From an uncultured Streptococcus sp. (GTDB taxonomy: Bacteria > Bacillota > Bacilli > Lactobacillales > Streptococcaceae), in assembly GCA_934229725.1 (NCBI GenBank), contig CAKQDX010000002.1, positions 1 to 64,000 of the forward strand: a stretch of DNA of 64,000 nucleotides, read 5' to 3'. A model generated the notes under the pieces. It saw only the letters and a program-made list of their open reading frames with translations. It had not been told where the DNA came from and made no database searches. A program made the translations under genes and the position numbers. Shown here one piece after another: positions 26,046 through 34,831 of the stretch (the stretch's first letter is position 1; every line of letters begins with the position of its first letter).

Positions 26046-26870
26046 TCATCTATAGAAGATAACTGACAAGGCGTAAAGTAGATAAATATGAGTTGGATAA
26101 AAGACATAAAACAAGTATTTTGAACCATTCCCTCTTTGACCGTTATAACAAAGCATTAAAGGAGCAGCAAAAATTTCCATCCATTCAATGTATTTAAACA
26201 TTAAATCGTGAATTGAAAGTCTACCTAATACAATCGCCATTAGTACCCAAACAAGACTAACACTCACAAAAGCAAGCACTTCTTTCTTAAGATTCTTGTG
26301 ACAAAGATACATAGCGATACCAGTCAAAAGCAACCACGTTCCACCATCGCTGATAAATGTATGAACTGGCAATACTGTAAAATTGAGTAAATTTAGTAGA
26401 AAACCTAACATAGGTTTGTTTGCGCTTAGCAGATAAAAAGGTGCCATTAACCATGGAAGCAACAATGGGAAAAGTAAGGTTGGAATTCCTTTTAGATATT
26501 TCTTTTCTTGAATCCAAGCGATACCTTGAAGAGCAACGAGCAAGATAGCAAATGATGATAGCATCATATTTTGTGGAAAGAAACCATCTGGCCTTACAAG
26601 AGGATGTAAAAAATTATAAAACCCAAACTGAATCAATCCCATCAAAATCGCTAAAGCATATATTTTTAGGAAGTATTTTTTTCGATTGTGTGTATGGACG
26701 AAACCTTCAATCACAGCAAATAGGAACAAGGGGGCCGCTAATCTCCCAATCATAGTAAACCAAATGGGTATTTTCCCTGTATAGTCAAAAAAATAATGAA
26801 TATGGTCGAATACCATAGTAATTAGGGCTATATATTTGAGTTGGAAACCTGATAGACTTAAACGTTTCAT
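26046..26870 (-). CDS. TraX-family membrane protein
   Basis: A 274-residue polytopic protein with about eight membrane segments. The N-terminal LKYIALITMVFDHIHYFF and the C-terminal YLFYVFYPTHIYLLYAL are hallmarks of the TraX family, named from F-pilin acetylation and related to acyltransferase-like membrane proteins. Chromosomal copies in firmicutes have no proven role. It is the first gene of a likely operon with a two-component system, and may be involved in acylation of an envelope component; this is inference. Confidence 0.85.
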   Translation of the reverse strand: MKRLSLSGFQLKYIALITMVFDHIHYFFDYTGKIPIWFTMIGRLAAPLFLFAVIEGFVHTHNRKKYFLKIYALAILMGLIQFGFYNFLHPLVRPDGFFPQNMMLSSFAILLVALQGIAWIQEKKYLKGIPTLLFPLLLPWLMAPFYLLSANKPMLGFLLNLLNFTVLPVHTFISDGGTWLLLTGIAMYLCHKNLKKEVLAFVSVSLVWVLMAIVLGRLSIHDLMFKYIEWMEIFAAPLMLCYNGQRGNGSKYLFYVFYPTHIYLLYALSVIFYR

Positions 26871-26946
26871 GATAACTCTCCTTTCTTTTCATGCTTAGTA
26901 TAAAAAACAAGTTTAAGGAAAGTATCAGTTTTTTGATGAAATGTAA

Positions 26947-26980
26947 AAAAATATCCCAAGTTTTTAACTTGAGATAGCTT
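26947..26980 (-). terminator. topA terminator
   Basis: ATATCCCAAG and CTTGAGATAG (26951-26976) pair with one mismatch; T7 follows on the minus strand. Confidence 0.65.
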
Positions 26981-26985
26981 TCTTT

Positions 26986-29130
26986 TTATTTAACAACTGA
27001 TTCTTTGTAGTCACACTCTTCGTTACTACAGATAACTTGCTTGCCGCCACCACGAACTTTCTTCTCAACGAGATAATCACCTGATTTAGGACAGTTACGT
27101 CCGACAGGGATATCCCACGACGTAAATTCACAATCAGGATAGCGGTCACAACCATAAAAGACACGATTACGTTTTGTCTTACGCTCGATGACCTGACCTT
27201 GACCACAAGTTGGACAGGTAACGCCAATTTCTTTGGTAATGGCCTTAGTATTGTGACAGTCTGGGAAGTTACTACATGCGTAGAACTTACCGTATCGACC
27301 AAGTTTGATGACCATTGGGTGACCACAGAGGTCACAATCAAAACCAGCTGGCTCATCCTTGATTTGGATTTTTTCAATACCTTCTTCAGCTTTTTCCAAT
27401 TCTTTTTGGAAAGGTTTGAAGAATTCATCAATGACCTTCTGCCACTGCTCCTTACCGATTTCAACCTTATCGAGTTTTCCTTCCATCTCGGCAGTGAATT
27501 TAACATCCACGATGTCTGGGAAGAATTCGACGATTAAGCTATTAACAATTTCCCCAAGCTCCGTAGGTTCAAATCGTTTAGCCACTAATTTAACATAGTA
27601 GCGACGTTGGATAACATCAAGCGTTGGCGCATAAGTTGACGGACGACCAACGCCATTTTCTTCCAATGTCTTAATCAGTGTCGCTTCAGAATAACGGGCA
27701 GGTGGTTGGGTGAAGTGTTGTTCAGGCGTTGTCACAACCTTCTTAACCGTATCCCCTTCAGCCATATCAGGTAGCATTTTGTTCTTATCAGAGTCGTTGT
27801 AAACAGCCATATAACCATCAAACTTGATTTGGCTACCATTTGCTGTGAAAATGACGCCGTTTTGAGACAAGGTCACCTTCATTGTATCAAATACTGCAGC
27901 TGTCATTTGACTGGCTACAAAACGATTCCAGATAAGAGTATAGAGCTTAAGTTGATCCTTATCCAAATACTTAGCAATGCTTTCTGGTGTTTGGAAGACA
28001 TTTGACGGACGAATAGCCTCATGGGCATCTTGCGCCGCTGAACTATTTTTCACCCTGCTACCATGTTTAGAATACTTAGAGCCAAATCGTTCAGTAATAA
28101 ATTCAGCAGCTTGGTTTTGAGCAACAGGACTGATACGTGTTGAGTCCGTACGCATATAGGTAATCAAACCTTGAGCACCTGAACCAAGATTAATCCCTTC
28201 GTACAGCTGTTGAGCAACCATCATGGTCTTACGTGTACGGAAGTTGATTTTATTGGCAGCATCCTGTTGAAGAGATGAGGTTGTATATGGCAATGGTGCA
28301 TTACGACGACGTTCTTTTTTCTCTACCTTATCAACGCTAAAGTTATCACTTGTAATACGAGAAAGAACAGCCTGAACATCGTCATTATTGTTGAGCTTGA
28401 GCTTTTTACCATCTAGACCATAGAAACTAGCCTGAAACTTCTTAGCACCCTTCTTAAAGGCACCGTCAATAGTCCAGTATTCTTCCGGCTTAAAAGCCTT
28501 GATTTCATTCTCACGATCGATAATGAGCTTAAGAGCCACTGATTGCACACGACCTGCAGAAAGACCCTTCTTAACCTTCTTCCAAAGAAGAGGTGAAATA
28601 GAGTAACCCACAATACGGTCAAGGACACGACGAGCTTGCTGCGCATCTACCAAGTCCATGTCAATGGCACGTGGCTCTACGAAGGCATTTTTTACAGCAT
28701 CCTTTGTGATTTCATTGAACACCACTCGATTTTTATCGTGATCATCTAGTCCAAGGATATGTGACAAATGCCATGAAATAGCTTCTCCTTCACGGTCCGG
28801 GTCACTTGCGAGAAAGACTTGTTTGGCTTTCTTAGCTTCTTTCTTCAATTCATTGATAAGTGGTCCCTTACCACGAATATTGATATATTGTGGTTCATAA
28901 TTGTTTTCAAAGTCAATGGACATACTTGATTTTTTCAAATCACGGATATGACCAACTGAAGCAACAACTTTATAGTTGCGCCCGAGATATTTTTCGATAG
29001 TTTTAGCTTTGGCAGGTGACTCCACGATGACCAAATTTTTCTTTGGTGTCGCTCTTTTTTTAGTCGTCTTTTTTGCCGTTGATTTCTTTGTTGTTTTAGT
29101 TTTCGTTTTTGTTGTCGTTGCTGTCGCCAT
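26986..29130 (-). CDS. topA: DNA topoisomerase I
   Basis: A 714-residue type IA topoisomerase that relaxes negative supercoils. Toprim motif (LVIVESPAKAKTIEKYLG; DPDREGEAISWH), active-site Tyr in GLITYMRTDSTRIS, and three C-terminal Cys4 zinc-ribbon units (CDLCGHPM..CSNFPDC; CPTCGQGQ..CDRYPDC; a third with CPKSG lacking one Cys of the first pair) are visible. The first 30 residues are a Lys/Thr-rich low-complexity leader. The gene follows dprA, a common neighbour in streptococci. Confidence 0.96.
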   Translation of the reverse strand: MATATTTKTKTKTTKKSTAKKTTKKRATPKKNLVIVESPAKAKTIEKYLGRNYKVVASVGHIRDLKKSSMSIDFENNYEPQYINIRGKGPLINELKKEAKKAKQVFLASDPDREGEAISWHLSHILGLDDHDKNRVVFNEITKDAVKNAFVEPRAIDMDLVDAQQARRVLDRIVGYSISPLLWKKVKKGLSAGRVQSVALKLIIDRENEIKAFKPEEYWTIDGAFKKGAKKFQASFYGLDGKKLKLNNNDDVQAVLSRITSDNFSVDKVEKKERRRNAPLPYTTSSLQQDAANKINFRTRKTMMVAQQLYEGINLGSGAQGLITYMRTDSTRISPVAQNQAAEFITERFGSKYSKHGSRVKNSSAAQDAHEAIRPSNVFQTPESIAKYLDKDQLKLYTLIWNRFVASQMTAAVFDTMKVTLSQNGVIFTANGSQIKFDGYMAVYNDSDKNKMLPDMAEGDTVKKVVTTPEQHFTQPPARYSEATLIKTLEENGVGRPSTYAPTLDVIQRRYYVKLVAKRFEPTELGEIVNSLIVEFFPDIVDVKFTAEMEGKLDKVEIGKEQWQKVIDEFFKPFQKELEKAEEGIEKIQIKDEPAGFDCDLCGHPMVIKLGRYGKFYACSNFPDCHNTKAITKEIGVTCPTCGQGQVIERKTKRNRVFYGCDRYPDCEFTSWDIPVGRNCPKSGDYLVEKKVRGGGKQVICSNEECDYKESVVK

Positions 29131-29298
29131 AGATTATTTCCTTATTTTGTTATAAACTGGCTGCGCCATTAATCAGTCTACATTTTAGTCACAAGACATT
29201 AAATAGTGCAACACCTTGGACCGAGCAACTAACATAATACCGTCCTTTCCTTAAACTGTCAATAAAAAAATTTTTTCTCTATAGGAGAAGTTTGATTT

Positions 29299-30138
29299 TT
29301 AAGAAAACTCAGAAAGGATGTCAAAGCCTGTCGTAATGCACTTTGCGCCCTCTTGAATGAGATGATGACAGCCATCCGATTTTCCGTCTAAAATATTTCC
29401 TGGAATAGCAAAAACATCTCTTCCTTCTTCCATGGCACGCTCACAAGTAATCAGACTTCCCGAGCGAAGCTTAGCTTCTACAACTAAAACCCCTTGACAC
29501 AAGCCTGAAATAATACGATTTCGTTCGGGAAAATGATACTTGAGGGGCTGTTCACCCGGTGCATATTCTGAAAGCACGAGATGATTTTTACTCATATAGT
29601 CCTGCAAAGCTTTATTTTCTTTAGGATAATAGACGTCTAGTCCAGTCCCGATAACTGCAATGGTGTTACCTTTATTTTTCAAAGCCTCCATATGCGCACA
29701 AGTATCAATACCACGCGCCAAGCCACTCACGATAGTAAAATGATTACCGAGTTCATTAACAACCTTACGAACCGACTGTTTTCCTGTTTCAGAGCACTTC
29801 CTTGCCCCAACAATTGCTAACTTAGGTTTACTCAGCAAGTCAAGATTTCCTTGATAAAAGAGGAGAACTGGGGGATTGTAGGTGTGCTTTAACTCAATCG
29901 GATAGTCCTGGTCAAAAATAGATACTGTCGGATAACGCTGAAACTGCTCTTTTAGTTGCTTAATATCTAAACTCTTGTATTTTTCCATAAAGAGAACGGC
30001 ATTTTTAGACTTTGAAACCACTGCCATATCACGCAAGCTTAATTTTCTATCTTGCGTCTTCTGATAGTCTAAAATATTAAGGATGTTTAAGTTCGTCAAT
30101 CCAGCGGCTTTTAGTTTAAAAAGTTCAAAGTTATTCAT
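29299..30138 (-). CDS. dprA: DNA-processing protein A (DprA)
   Basis: A 279-residue Rossmann-fold protein that binds incoming single-stranded DNA during transformation and loads RecA. The core VGARKCSETGKQ and SGLARGIDTCAHMEAL motifs are present, with the N-terminal SAM-like extension. In streptococci it is a late-competence gene. A CIN-box-like TGCGAATA lies 20 nt upstream of the ATG and a terminator just before that, consistent with an independent SigX-dependent transcript. RBS GGAGG is present. Confidence 0.95.
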   Translation of the reverse strand: MNNFELFKLKAAGLTNLNILNILDYQKTQDRKLSLRDMAVVSKSKNAVLFMEKYKSLDIKQLKEQFQRYPTVSIFDQDYPIELKHTYNPPVLLFYQGNLDLLSKPKLAIVGARKCSETGKQSVRKVVNELGNHFTIVSGLARGIDTCAHMEALKNKGNTIAVIGTGLDVYYPKENKALQDYMSKNHLVLSEYAPGEQPLKYHFPERNRIISGLCQGVLVVEAKLRSGSLITCERAMEEGRDVFAIPGNILDGKSDGCHHLIQEGAKCITTGFDILSEFS

Positions 30139-30157
30139 ATAAATACCTCCATTTCTT

Positions 30158-30165
30158 TATTCGCA
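30158..30165 (-). promoter_or_regulatory. CIN-box-like element before dprA
   Basis: Minus strand TGCGAATA, one base from the streptococcal late-competence SigX (ComX) -10-like box TACGAATA, preceded by a T-rich stretch, 20-27 nt upstream of dprA. Confidence 0.55.
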
Positions 30166-30175
30166 AGAAATAAAG

Positions 30176-30200
30176 AAAAAAGTTCCATTTATGGAACTTC
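30176..30200 (-). terminator. Terminator of the rbgA-rnhB-ROK unit
   Basis: AGTTCCA-TTTA-TGGAACT (about 30181-30198), T6 on the minus strand, just after the ROK gene. Confidence 0.7.
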
Positions 30201-30206
30201 CGTAAA

Positions 30207-31136
30207 TTATAAGGCATTTTCAGACATAAAATAAGACGCTGCGCCTAGGAGGTTACTATCGTTATGAAAATGACAAGCTTGAATCGAAATTGGATCAAAA
30301 CCTATATCAGACTTTTCATTAAATAACTCTTCATAAGCTTTAGCTATACCTTGTATTAAAGAGCTTTGTTTACTAATGCCTCCTCCAATAACGACTCTTT
30401 CTAAGTTCATGAAAGTCTGTAAATTCAGAATAAGCACCGCAATGTCATGACAATAGTCCTTAAATAGCGAATTGAGTTTTTCAAATTGACCTTCTTCTAT
30501 AGCTGAGAAGACAGCTGGGCCATCATCCTGATCTAAGCCAAGTAATTGACTGGCCTCATGGACAAAACCAACCGCAGAACCTTTATTATCGACAAGGTTA
30601 ATCAGTGCTTGCTTAAACAAGTCCCACTGGAAAGGAAGAGCCGTTTGACTCTTACTTTGGGAACTTGGCCCTCTCAAAAATTGGGGAACCAAGAGAGGTG
30701 TTAACAGGGCTCCCTGAGAAACGAGGCCTAAGCCAACACCCGTACCTAAAACCAAGGCAGCACCACAATCAACTTCTTGTAGACTACCATATCTAGCTTC
30801 AGCCAAGGCAGCCGCATCAGCATCATTGATAACCTTTACAGGTAATTGAAATGTTTTAGATAGACGTGTTCCAAGAGGAATAGCTGTTAAATAAGGAATA
30901 AGGCCACCCTTGAAAACAAAGCCAAGTTTACTATTAATTTCTCCCGGACATGCAATAGCAATCCCCGAAATTTCATCTTCATATGATGAAACAATATTTT
31001 CTAAAATTACCCAGAAATCATCTATGCTTGCTGGAGTTGGAACTTTAGATTGATTGGTAATATTGAAATTATCGTCAACTAAACCAAACTTGATAAAGGT
31101 TCCTCCGATATCAATAGCTACAATCACTCTGCTCAC
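30207..31136 (-). CDS. ROK-family protein without the zinc motif
   Basis: A 309-residue ROK-fold protein: the ATP-binding DIGGTFIKFGLVD (9-21), VINDADAAALAEA with the catalytic Asp, and GTGVGLGLV are present. The family's Cys-rich zinc site (CGxxGCxE) is absent; a Ser/Gln-rich stretch stands there, so sugar-kinase activity or specificity may differ. It begins on the base after the rnhB stop, so it belongs to the rbgA-rnhB transcript. Likely a sugar kinase of unknown substrate. Confidence 0.8.
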   Translation of the reverse strand: MSRVIVAIDIGGTFIKFGLVDDNFNITNQSKVPTPASIDDFWVILENIVSSYEDEISGIAIACPGEINSKLGFVFKGGLIPYLTAIPLGTRLSKTFQLPVKVINDADAAALAEARYGSLQEVDCGAALVLGTGVGLGLVSQGALLTPLLVPQFLRGPSSQSKSQTALPFQWDLFKQALINLVDNKGSAVGFVHEASQLLGLDQDDGPAVFSAIEEGQFEKLNSLFKDYCHDIAVLILNLQTFMNLERVVIGGGISKQSSLIQGIAKAYEELFNEKSDIGFDPISIQACHFHNDSNLLGAASYFMSENAL

Positions 31137-31904
31137 CTACTTTTTAAGCATTGACTTTATGGGTTCAAAGCTTCTTCTATGAATTGGCGTGACACCAAGT
31201 TTATCCAAACCAGATAAATGCTCTTTAGTACCATAGCCTGCATTTTTGTCAAATGCATAGCCAGGATACTCTTGATCATAATCAGCCATCATTTTATCAC
31301 GGGTTACCTTTGCTACGATTGATGCTGCTGCAATAGATAAGGAATTAGCATCCCCCTTAATAATTGATGTTTGTCCTATAGGTAGATCCAAAGTCATGGC
31401 ATCAATTAACAACTGTTCTGGTTGAGGACTGAGGTTTTCAATAGCTTCAATCATAGCAAGTTTAGTTGCCTCATAAATATTGACATCGTCAATGACATGA
31501 TTGTCCTTAACACCAATACCGACAGCCACTGCTTGTTTCATCACCAGCTTATAGATGGCTTCATGTTTTGATTTTGGAATTTTTTTACTGTCATTGAGGC
31601 CTTTGATTTTGCAAAGCTTTGGCAAGATAACCGCTGCGGCAACCACTGGTCCAGCCAGAGGGCCCCGTCCAACTTCGTCAACACCTGCAATGAGTTCAAT
31701 TCCCTGAGCATAGAGCGATTTTTCGTAACTGAGCATCGATTCCAAACGCTCATCCTCTGCAATCTCCGAAAGGATGGCCTTACGACGTTGCTTAATAGCC
31801 GTCTGTACTCCAGCTCGGCTATCTTCCTCAAATGTCGCCCAACGATGATCGTCTAGGTCCGTCAAAGTTGCTAATTGTTCCTTGACTTCTTTAATTGTCG
31901 CCAT
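31137..31904 (-). CDS. rnhB: Ribonuclease HII
   Basis: A 255-residue enzyme that cleaves RNA in RNA-DNA hybrids and removes single ribonucleotides from DNA. GVDEVGRGPLAG (with catalytic Asp-Glu) and NDSKK are intact. I chose the start MATIKEVKEQ at 31904, which overlaps the rbgA end by 14 nt and has GGGG upstream; a longer frame starts at 31922. Long N-terminal helical extension as in other firmicutes. Confidence 0.94.
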   Translation of the reverse strand: MATIKEVKEQLATLTDLDDHRWATFEEDSRAGVQTAIKQRRKAILSEIAEDERLESMLSYEKSLYAQGIELIAGVDEVGRGPLAGPVVAAAVILPKLCKIKGLNDSKKIPKSKHEAIYKLVMKQAVAVGIGVKDNHVIDDVNIYEATKLAMIEAIENLSPQPEQLLIDAMTLDLPIGQTSIIKGDANSLSIAAASIVAKVTRDKMMADYDQEYPGYAFDKNAGYGTKEHLSGLDKLGVTPIHRRSFEPIKSMLKK

Positions 31905-32745
31905 CAGTATCAACCCCAACAATATCCAGTGTGTAACGACCTAGTTTTCCATCACGAACATCTTTGACAAAAAGACTGTAAAAACGATCATAATCTTCAC
32001 GAAAGCCTAGTTTTTGCGTCATTTCCATAATGATTTCTGGAGCCTCTTCTTCAAGGTCAATCCCTTTAAAACGTTCCTCGAGACGTTCTGGATAGTAGGT
32101 TTTAAAGTAGTTGAGCCCAAAAATAGTGACTTCATCCATTGGTAACAGCTGGTCTTTGATGGCACCCGTCAAAGCAAGTTTCAAGCCAACCAATTCATCC
32201 TCAAACTTAGGCCACAAGATACCTGGAGTATCAAGAATTTCCAAGTCCTTATTTGACTTCAACCATTGTTGGCCTTTTGTCACACCAGGTTTATTTCCCA
32301 CAACAGCAATTTTTTTACCAGCGAGGCGGTTCATCAAGGTTGATTTCCCTGCATTTGGAATACCAATAATCATTGTTCTCAAGGTCTCTTTCTGAATACC
32401 ACGTTCACGCAAGCGTTGAATCTTCTCAGACATAAGACTCTTAGCAGCATCTGTCACCAATTTAACCGTAGACTGCTCCTTGGAATTAATAGCCAGAGTT
32501 TTAATGCCTTGATCCTCAAAGTAAGTACGCCACTCTTTGGTGCGATTGTTGTCTGCAAGATCCGATTTATTGAGAATTAAAAGCTTAGGCTTGTCACCAA
32601 CAATCTTAGTCAACATAGGGTTTTGACTTGAAAGTGGTAAACGTGCGTCCACTAAAATGGTGACAAAATCAACATGCTTTAGATTTTCCTGGACCTGTCG
32701 GCGAGCCTTGGACATGTGACCAGGGAACCATTGAATAGTTGCCAT
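31891..32745 (-). CDS. rbgA: Ribosome biogenesis GTPase RbgA (YlqF)
   Basis: A 284-residue circularly permuted GTPase acting in late assembly of the 50S subunit. Motif order is G4 (LNKSDL), then G1 (GIPNAGKSTLMNRL), then G3 (DTPG), as expected for permuted family members; the N-terminal WFPGHMSKARR is diagnostic. It starts the rbgA-rnhB-ROK transcript. Confidence 0.95.
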   Translation of the reverse strand: MATIQWFPGHMSKARRQVQENLKHVDFVTILVDARLPLSSQNPMLTKIVGDKPKLLILNKSDLADNNRTKEWRTYFEDQGIKTLAINSKEQSTVKLVTDAAKSLMSEKIQRLRERGIQKETLRTMIIGIPNAGKSTLMNRLAGKKIAVVGNKPGVTKGQQWLKSNKDLEILDTPGILWPKFEDELVGLKLALTGAIKDQLLPMDEVTIFGLNYFKTYYPERLEERFKGIDLEEEAPEIIMEMTQKLGFREDYDRFYSLFVKDVRDGKLGRYTLDIVGVDTDGDN

Positions 32746-32796
32746 ATTTATTTATTCTCCTCTTAATAGTCTTAGTAAAATATCATTCAAACTCTT

Positions 32797-32824
32797 TTAA
32801 AAAAAGCCAAAATCTTGGCTTTAC
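32797..32824 (-). terminator. hdiR terminator
   Basis: AAAGCCAA-AATC-TTGGCTTT (32803-32822) with T7 on the minus strand. Confidence 0.75.
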
Positions 32825-32877
32825 TTTACTTATATTATAACAGATTTAGGTTGAGATGCCCAATTGTTATCACTTGG

Positions 32878-33567
32878 TTAGGCCTCAATAGGCATAAAGT
32901 TACCAACAATTTTACCGATAATTCGAGGGTCTTCATCATAAGGAGCAAACTTGTCACCATAGCGTTTATTAAGAGAAACTAAACGTAGACCCTCTTCCTC
33001 ACGATAAACCTTTTTGATATAGGTTTGACCATCCCAGTCCACAGCATAAACAGCACCATCATAATCAAAACCAGTTTGTTTGATCAGCACTACTTCTCCA
33101 TTTAAGTAAGTAGGTTCCATAGAATCTCCAAAAACCCAAGAAGCAAAATCATGGTCTAATTCTTCATCATAGAAAACTTCATCATAATTGCCATCACCAA
33201 AATAAGTATATCCTGTTCCGGCTGATAAACGCTCGAAAACTTTATAAGAGTATAACGGAATAACAGATGCTTTCTGCTTTTCTGCTTCTTGTTCTTCTAA
33301 AAGAGCCTTAGTGAGTCGCAAAGCTTCTTTACGATTTTCGTCATTGAGTTCCAAGTAAACTTCTACTATCTCATGTTCAGACAGAAAATAGGTCTCAGCC
33401 ACGCCAAAAAGTTGGGCCAATACTGTAAGATTCTTTTGATTTGGCTTTGTCTTACCATTTTCCCAATTAAAATAAGAGGAGCGTGAAATTCCCAGATGCT
33501 TAGCCACTGATGCTTGGCTCATTCCTTGCGCTTCTCGAATTTCCTTTAGTTTTTGTCCTGAAAACAT
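32878..33567 (-). CDS. hdiR: LexA-like self-cleaving repressor (HdiR-type)
   Basis: A 229-residue regulator: XRE helix-turn-helix (about 6-60) joined to an S24 peptidase domain. The autocleavage Ala116-Gly117 pair (LSAGTGY), catalytic Ser149 (GDSMEP) and a Lys at 185/186 (TYIKKV) are in place. In Lactococcus HdiR is cleaved after DNA damage and represses itself and umuC. The ATG at 33567 follows GGAGG; an upstream GTG overlaps that site. An operator-like palindrome half-shared with the umuC-like operon promoter lies over the start site. Confidence 0.9.
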   Translation of the reverse strand: MFSGQKLKEIREAQGMSQASVAKHLGISRSSYFNWENGKTKPNQKNLTVLAQLFGVAETYFLSEHEIVEVYLELNDENRKEALRLTKALLEEQEAEKQKASVIPLYSYKVFERLSAGTGYTYFGDGNYDEVFYDEELDHDFASWVFGDSMEPTYLNGEVVLIKQTGFDYDGAVYAVDWDGQTYIKKVYREEEGLRLVSLNKRYGDKFAPYDEDPRIIGKIVGNFMPIEA

Positions 33568-33577
33568 AGCCACCTCC

Positions 33578-33627
33578 GTAAGTTAATAAACTAACATAAG
33601 TTTACCAAAAAAAGTAGTTGATTTCAA
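33578..33627 (-). promoter_or_regulatory. hdiR promoter and HdiR-type operator
   Basis: TTGAAA (33627-33622), 17 bp, TAAACT (33604-33599). Just downstream, 33578-33599 holds ATAAACTAACAT with an imperfect left arm (GTAAGTT). Right arm and position relative to the -10 match the perfect palindrome at the umuC-like operon. Confidence 0.65.
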
Positions 33628-33645
33628 GTGAAATCAACTACTTTT
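33605..33645 (-). terminator. niaR terminator
   Basis: AAAAGTAGTTGATTTCA (33610-33626) and its exact complement (33629-33645), T7 on the minus strand. The hdiR -35 lies inside its stem. Confidence 0.8.
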
Positions 33646-33661
33646 ACATTTCTCTTTTGTA

Positions 33662-34177
33662 TTATTCTTTGACCAAAAATCCTATATTGTCAAGTGCCTC
33701 TTCAATGTAATCTAAATCTTGTTGACTATCAGCTTCAACAAGGTGATAGTGAACACCGTTGGTTAATTCAGATAGTGGACGAAAATCGCTTGATGCTGCT
33801 TGTTCTAAAAAGTGTCTAACATCTCGACGACAAGTCAACTTCAACAAGGTTTGAATTTCACCATAGACTGGATGATCAATCATGATATTTTGAACACGCC
33901 CCCCATTATCAACAATGGCTAAAAGTTCTTCTTCCATGTCATTCACCGTATGATTCACTTTAAAGAGTCGATGCGCATAGGAATTATCGTTACTGTTTTT
34001 ATAAATATAACCCCTGTTAGTTGAGATAATTTGAGCACCATCTGCTCGCAAAAGTGCAATATCTTGGACAATGATTTGACGAGTAACACCAAAACGTTCC
34101 GCCAAACTCTGCCCATTAATCGCTTCTTTAGACTGTTTTAACAGGGCCAATAATTCTTGCTTGCGATTTAAAGTCAT
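33662..34177 (-). CDS. niaR: NAD-biosynthesis repressor NiaR
   Basis: A 171-residue regulator: N-terminal HTH_11-type winged helix (ERFGVTRQIIVQDIALLR) and a C-terminal 3H domain whose His residues appear in KVNHT, IDHPVYG and GVHYH. NiaR binds nicotinic acid and a metal and represses niacin uptake and NAD synthesis genes. It is co-transcribed with niaX 23 nt upstream, so it probably regulates its own operon. Confidence 0.9.
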   Translation of the reverse strand: MTLNRKQELLALLKQSKEAINGQSLAERFGVTRQIIVQDIALLRADGAQIISTNRGYIYKNSNDNSYAHRLFKVNHTVNDMEEELLAIVDNGGRVQNIMIDHPVYGEIQTLLKLTCRRDVRHFLEQAASSDFRPLSELTNGVHYHLVEADSQQDLDYIEEALDNIGFLVKE

Positions 34178-34200
34178 AGACTAAACAACTCCTCTTACAC

Positions 34201-34728
34201 CTATCGAATTTTTCGAATACTTTTGAAAATCGTTAATGCTATAACATAGTCTATCATACTATGGACAATAGTACCAAATCCAACTAAGACAAACAGAACA
34301 TAAAATAGTTTCTGGAAGTCCTCTCCCGTTACCGAATAAAAAATTACACAAGCAAGAACTTCACCTACAGCATGAATAACACCTAAAACAAAGTTAAAAA
34401 TTAAAGATGATTTATGGTTTTCTATTGTTAGAGGGAACTTTTTCAAATAGAGAGCTCCTAAAAAACCAAAAATGATATGCGAGAATGCCCTAAAAACAAT
34501 CACAATCGGATAGCCGGCCATAAAGAAGCCAAAACTAGATGCTAAGATAACAAAAGCTGCTACCCAAGGAGATATAAACATAGCTAGAAATATTGGAACG
34601 TGACTCCCCAAGGTATAAGAAGCCGGTGGAATGATTAATTTAATTGGCATAATACTTGGGATAAGGATAGCAATCGCAGTTAACAAAGCTGCGAAGGTCA
34701 TTTCTTGAATTCTCTTTTTCGGTTTCAT
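34201..34728 (-). CDS. niaX: Niacin ECF transporter S component NiaX
   Basis: A 175-residue membrane protein with six hydrophobic segments. The N-terminal AALLTAIAILIPSIMPIKL and the ASYTLGSHVPIFLAMFISP segment fit NiaX, the S component for niacin. It uses a shared energy-coupling module encoded elsewhere. The pairing with niaR supports this. Its promoter overlaps a palindrome that is the probable NiaR operator. Confidence 0.85.
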   Translation of the reverse strand: MKPKKRIQEMTFAALLTAIAILIPSIMPIKLIIPPASYTLGSHVPIFLAMFISPWVAAFVILASSFGFFMAGYPIVIVFRAFSHIIFGFLGALYLKKFPLTIENHKSSLIFNFVLGVIHAVGEVLACVIFYSVTGEDFQKLFYVLFVLVGFGTIVHSMIDYVIALTIFKSIRKIR

Positions 34729-34749
34729 AATCTACTCCTTTTTTATTGT

Positions 34750-34790
34750 ATATACTCTAGTATATTACAATGTATATTCCTATATGTCAA
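34750..34790 (-). promoter_or_regulatory. niaX promoter and candidate NiaR operator
   Basis: TTGACA (34790-34785), 17 bp, TAATAT (34767-34762). ATATACT-CT-AGTATAT at 34750-34765 is a perfect inverted repeat covering the -10 and start region. Confidence 0.7.
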
Positions 34791-34797
34791 TATGCCA

Positions 34798-34828
34798 TAA
34801 AAAAACTAGAGCCATAAGCTCTAGTCCT
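34798..34828 (-). terminator. ffh terminator
   Basis: ACTAGAGC (34805-34812) and GCTCTAGT (34818-34825), T7 on the minus strand. Confidence 0.8.
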
Positions 34829-34831
34829 TTC

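Noticed and set aside
26964..27506. 180-aa Ser/Arg/Lys-rich frame inside topA
   Set aside because: Out-of-frame shadow of topA with biased composition and no ribosome site.
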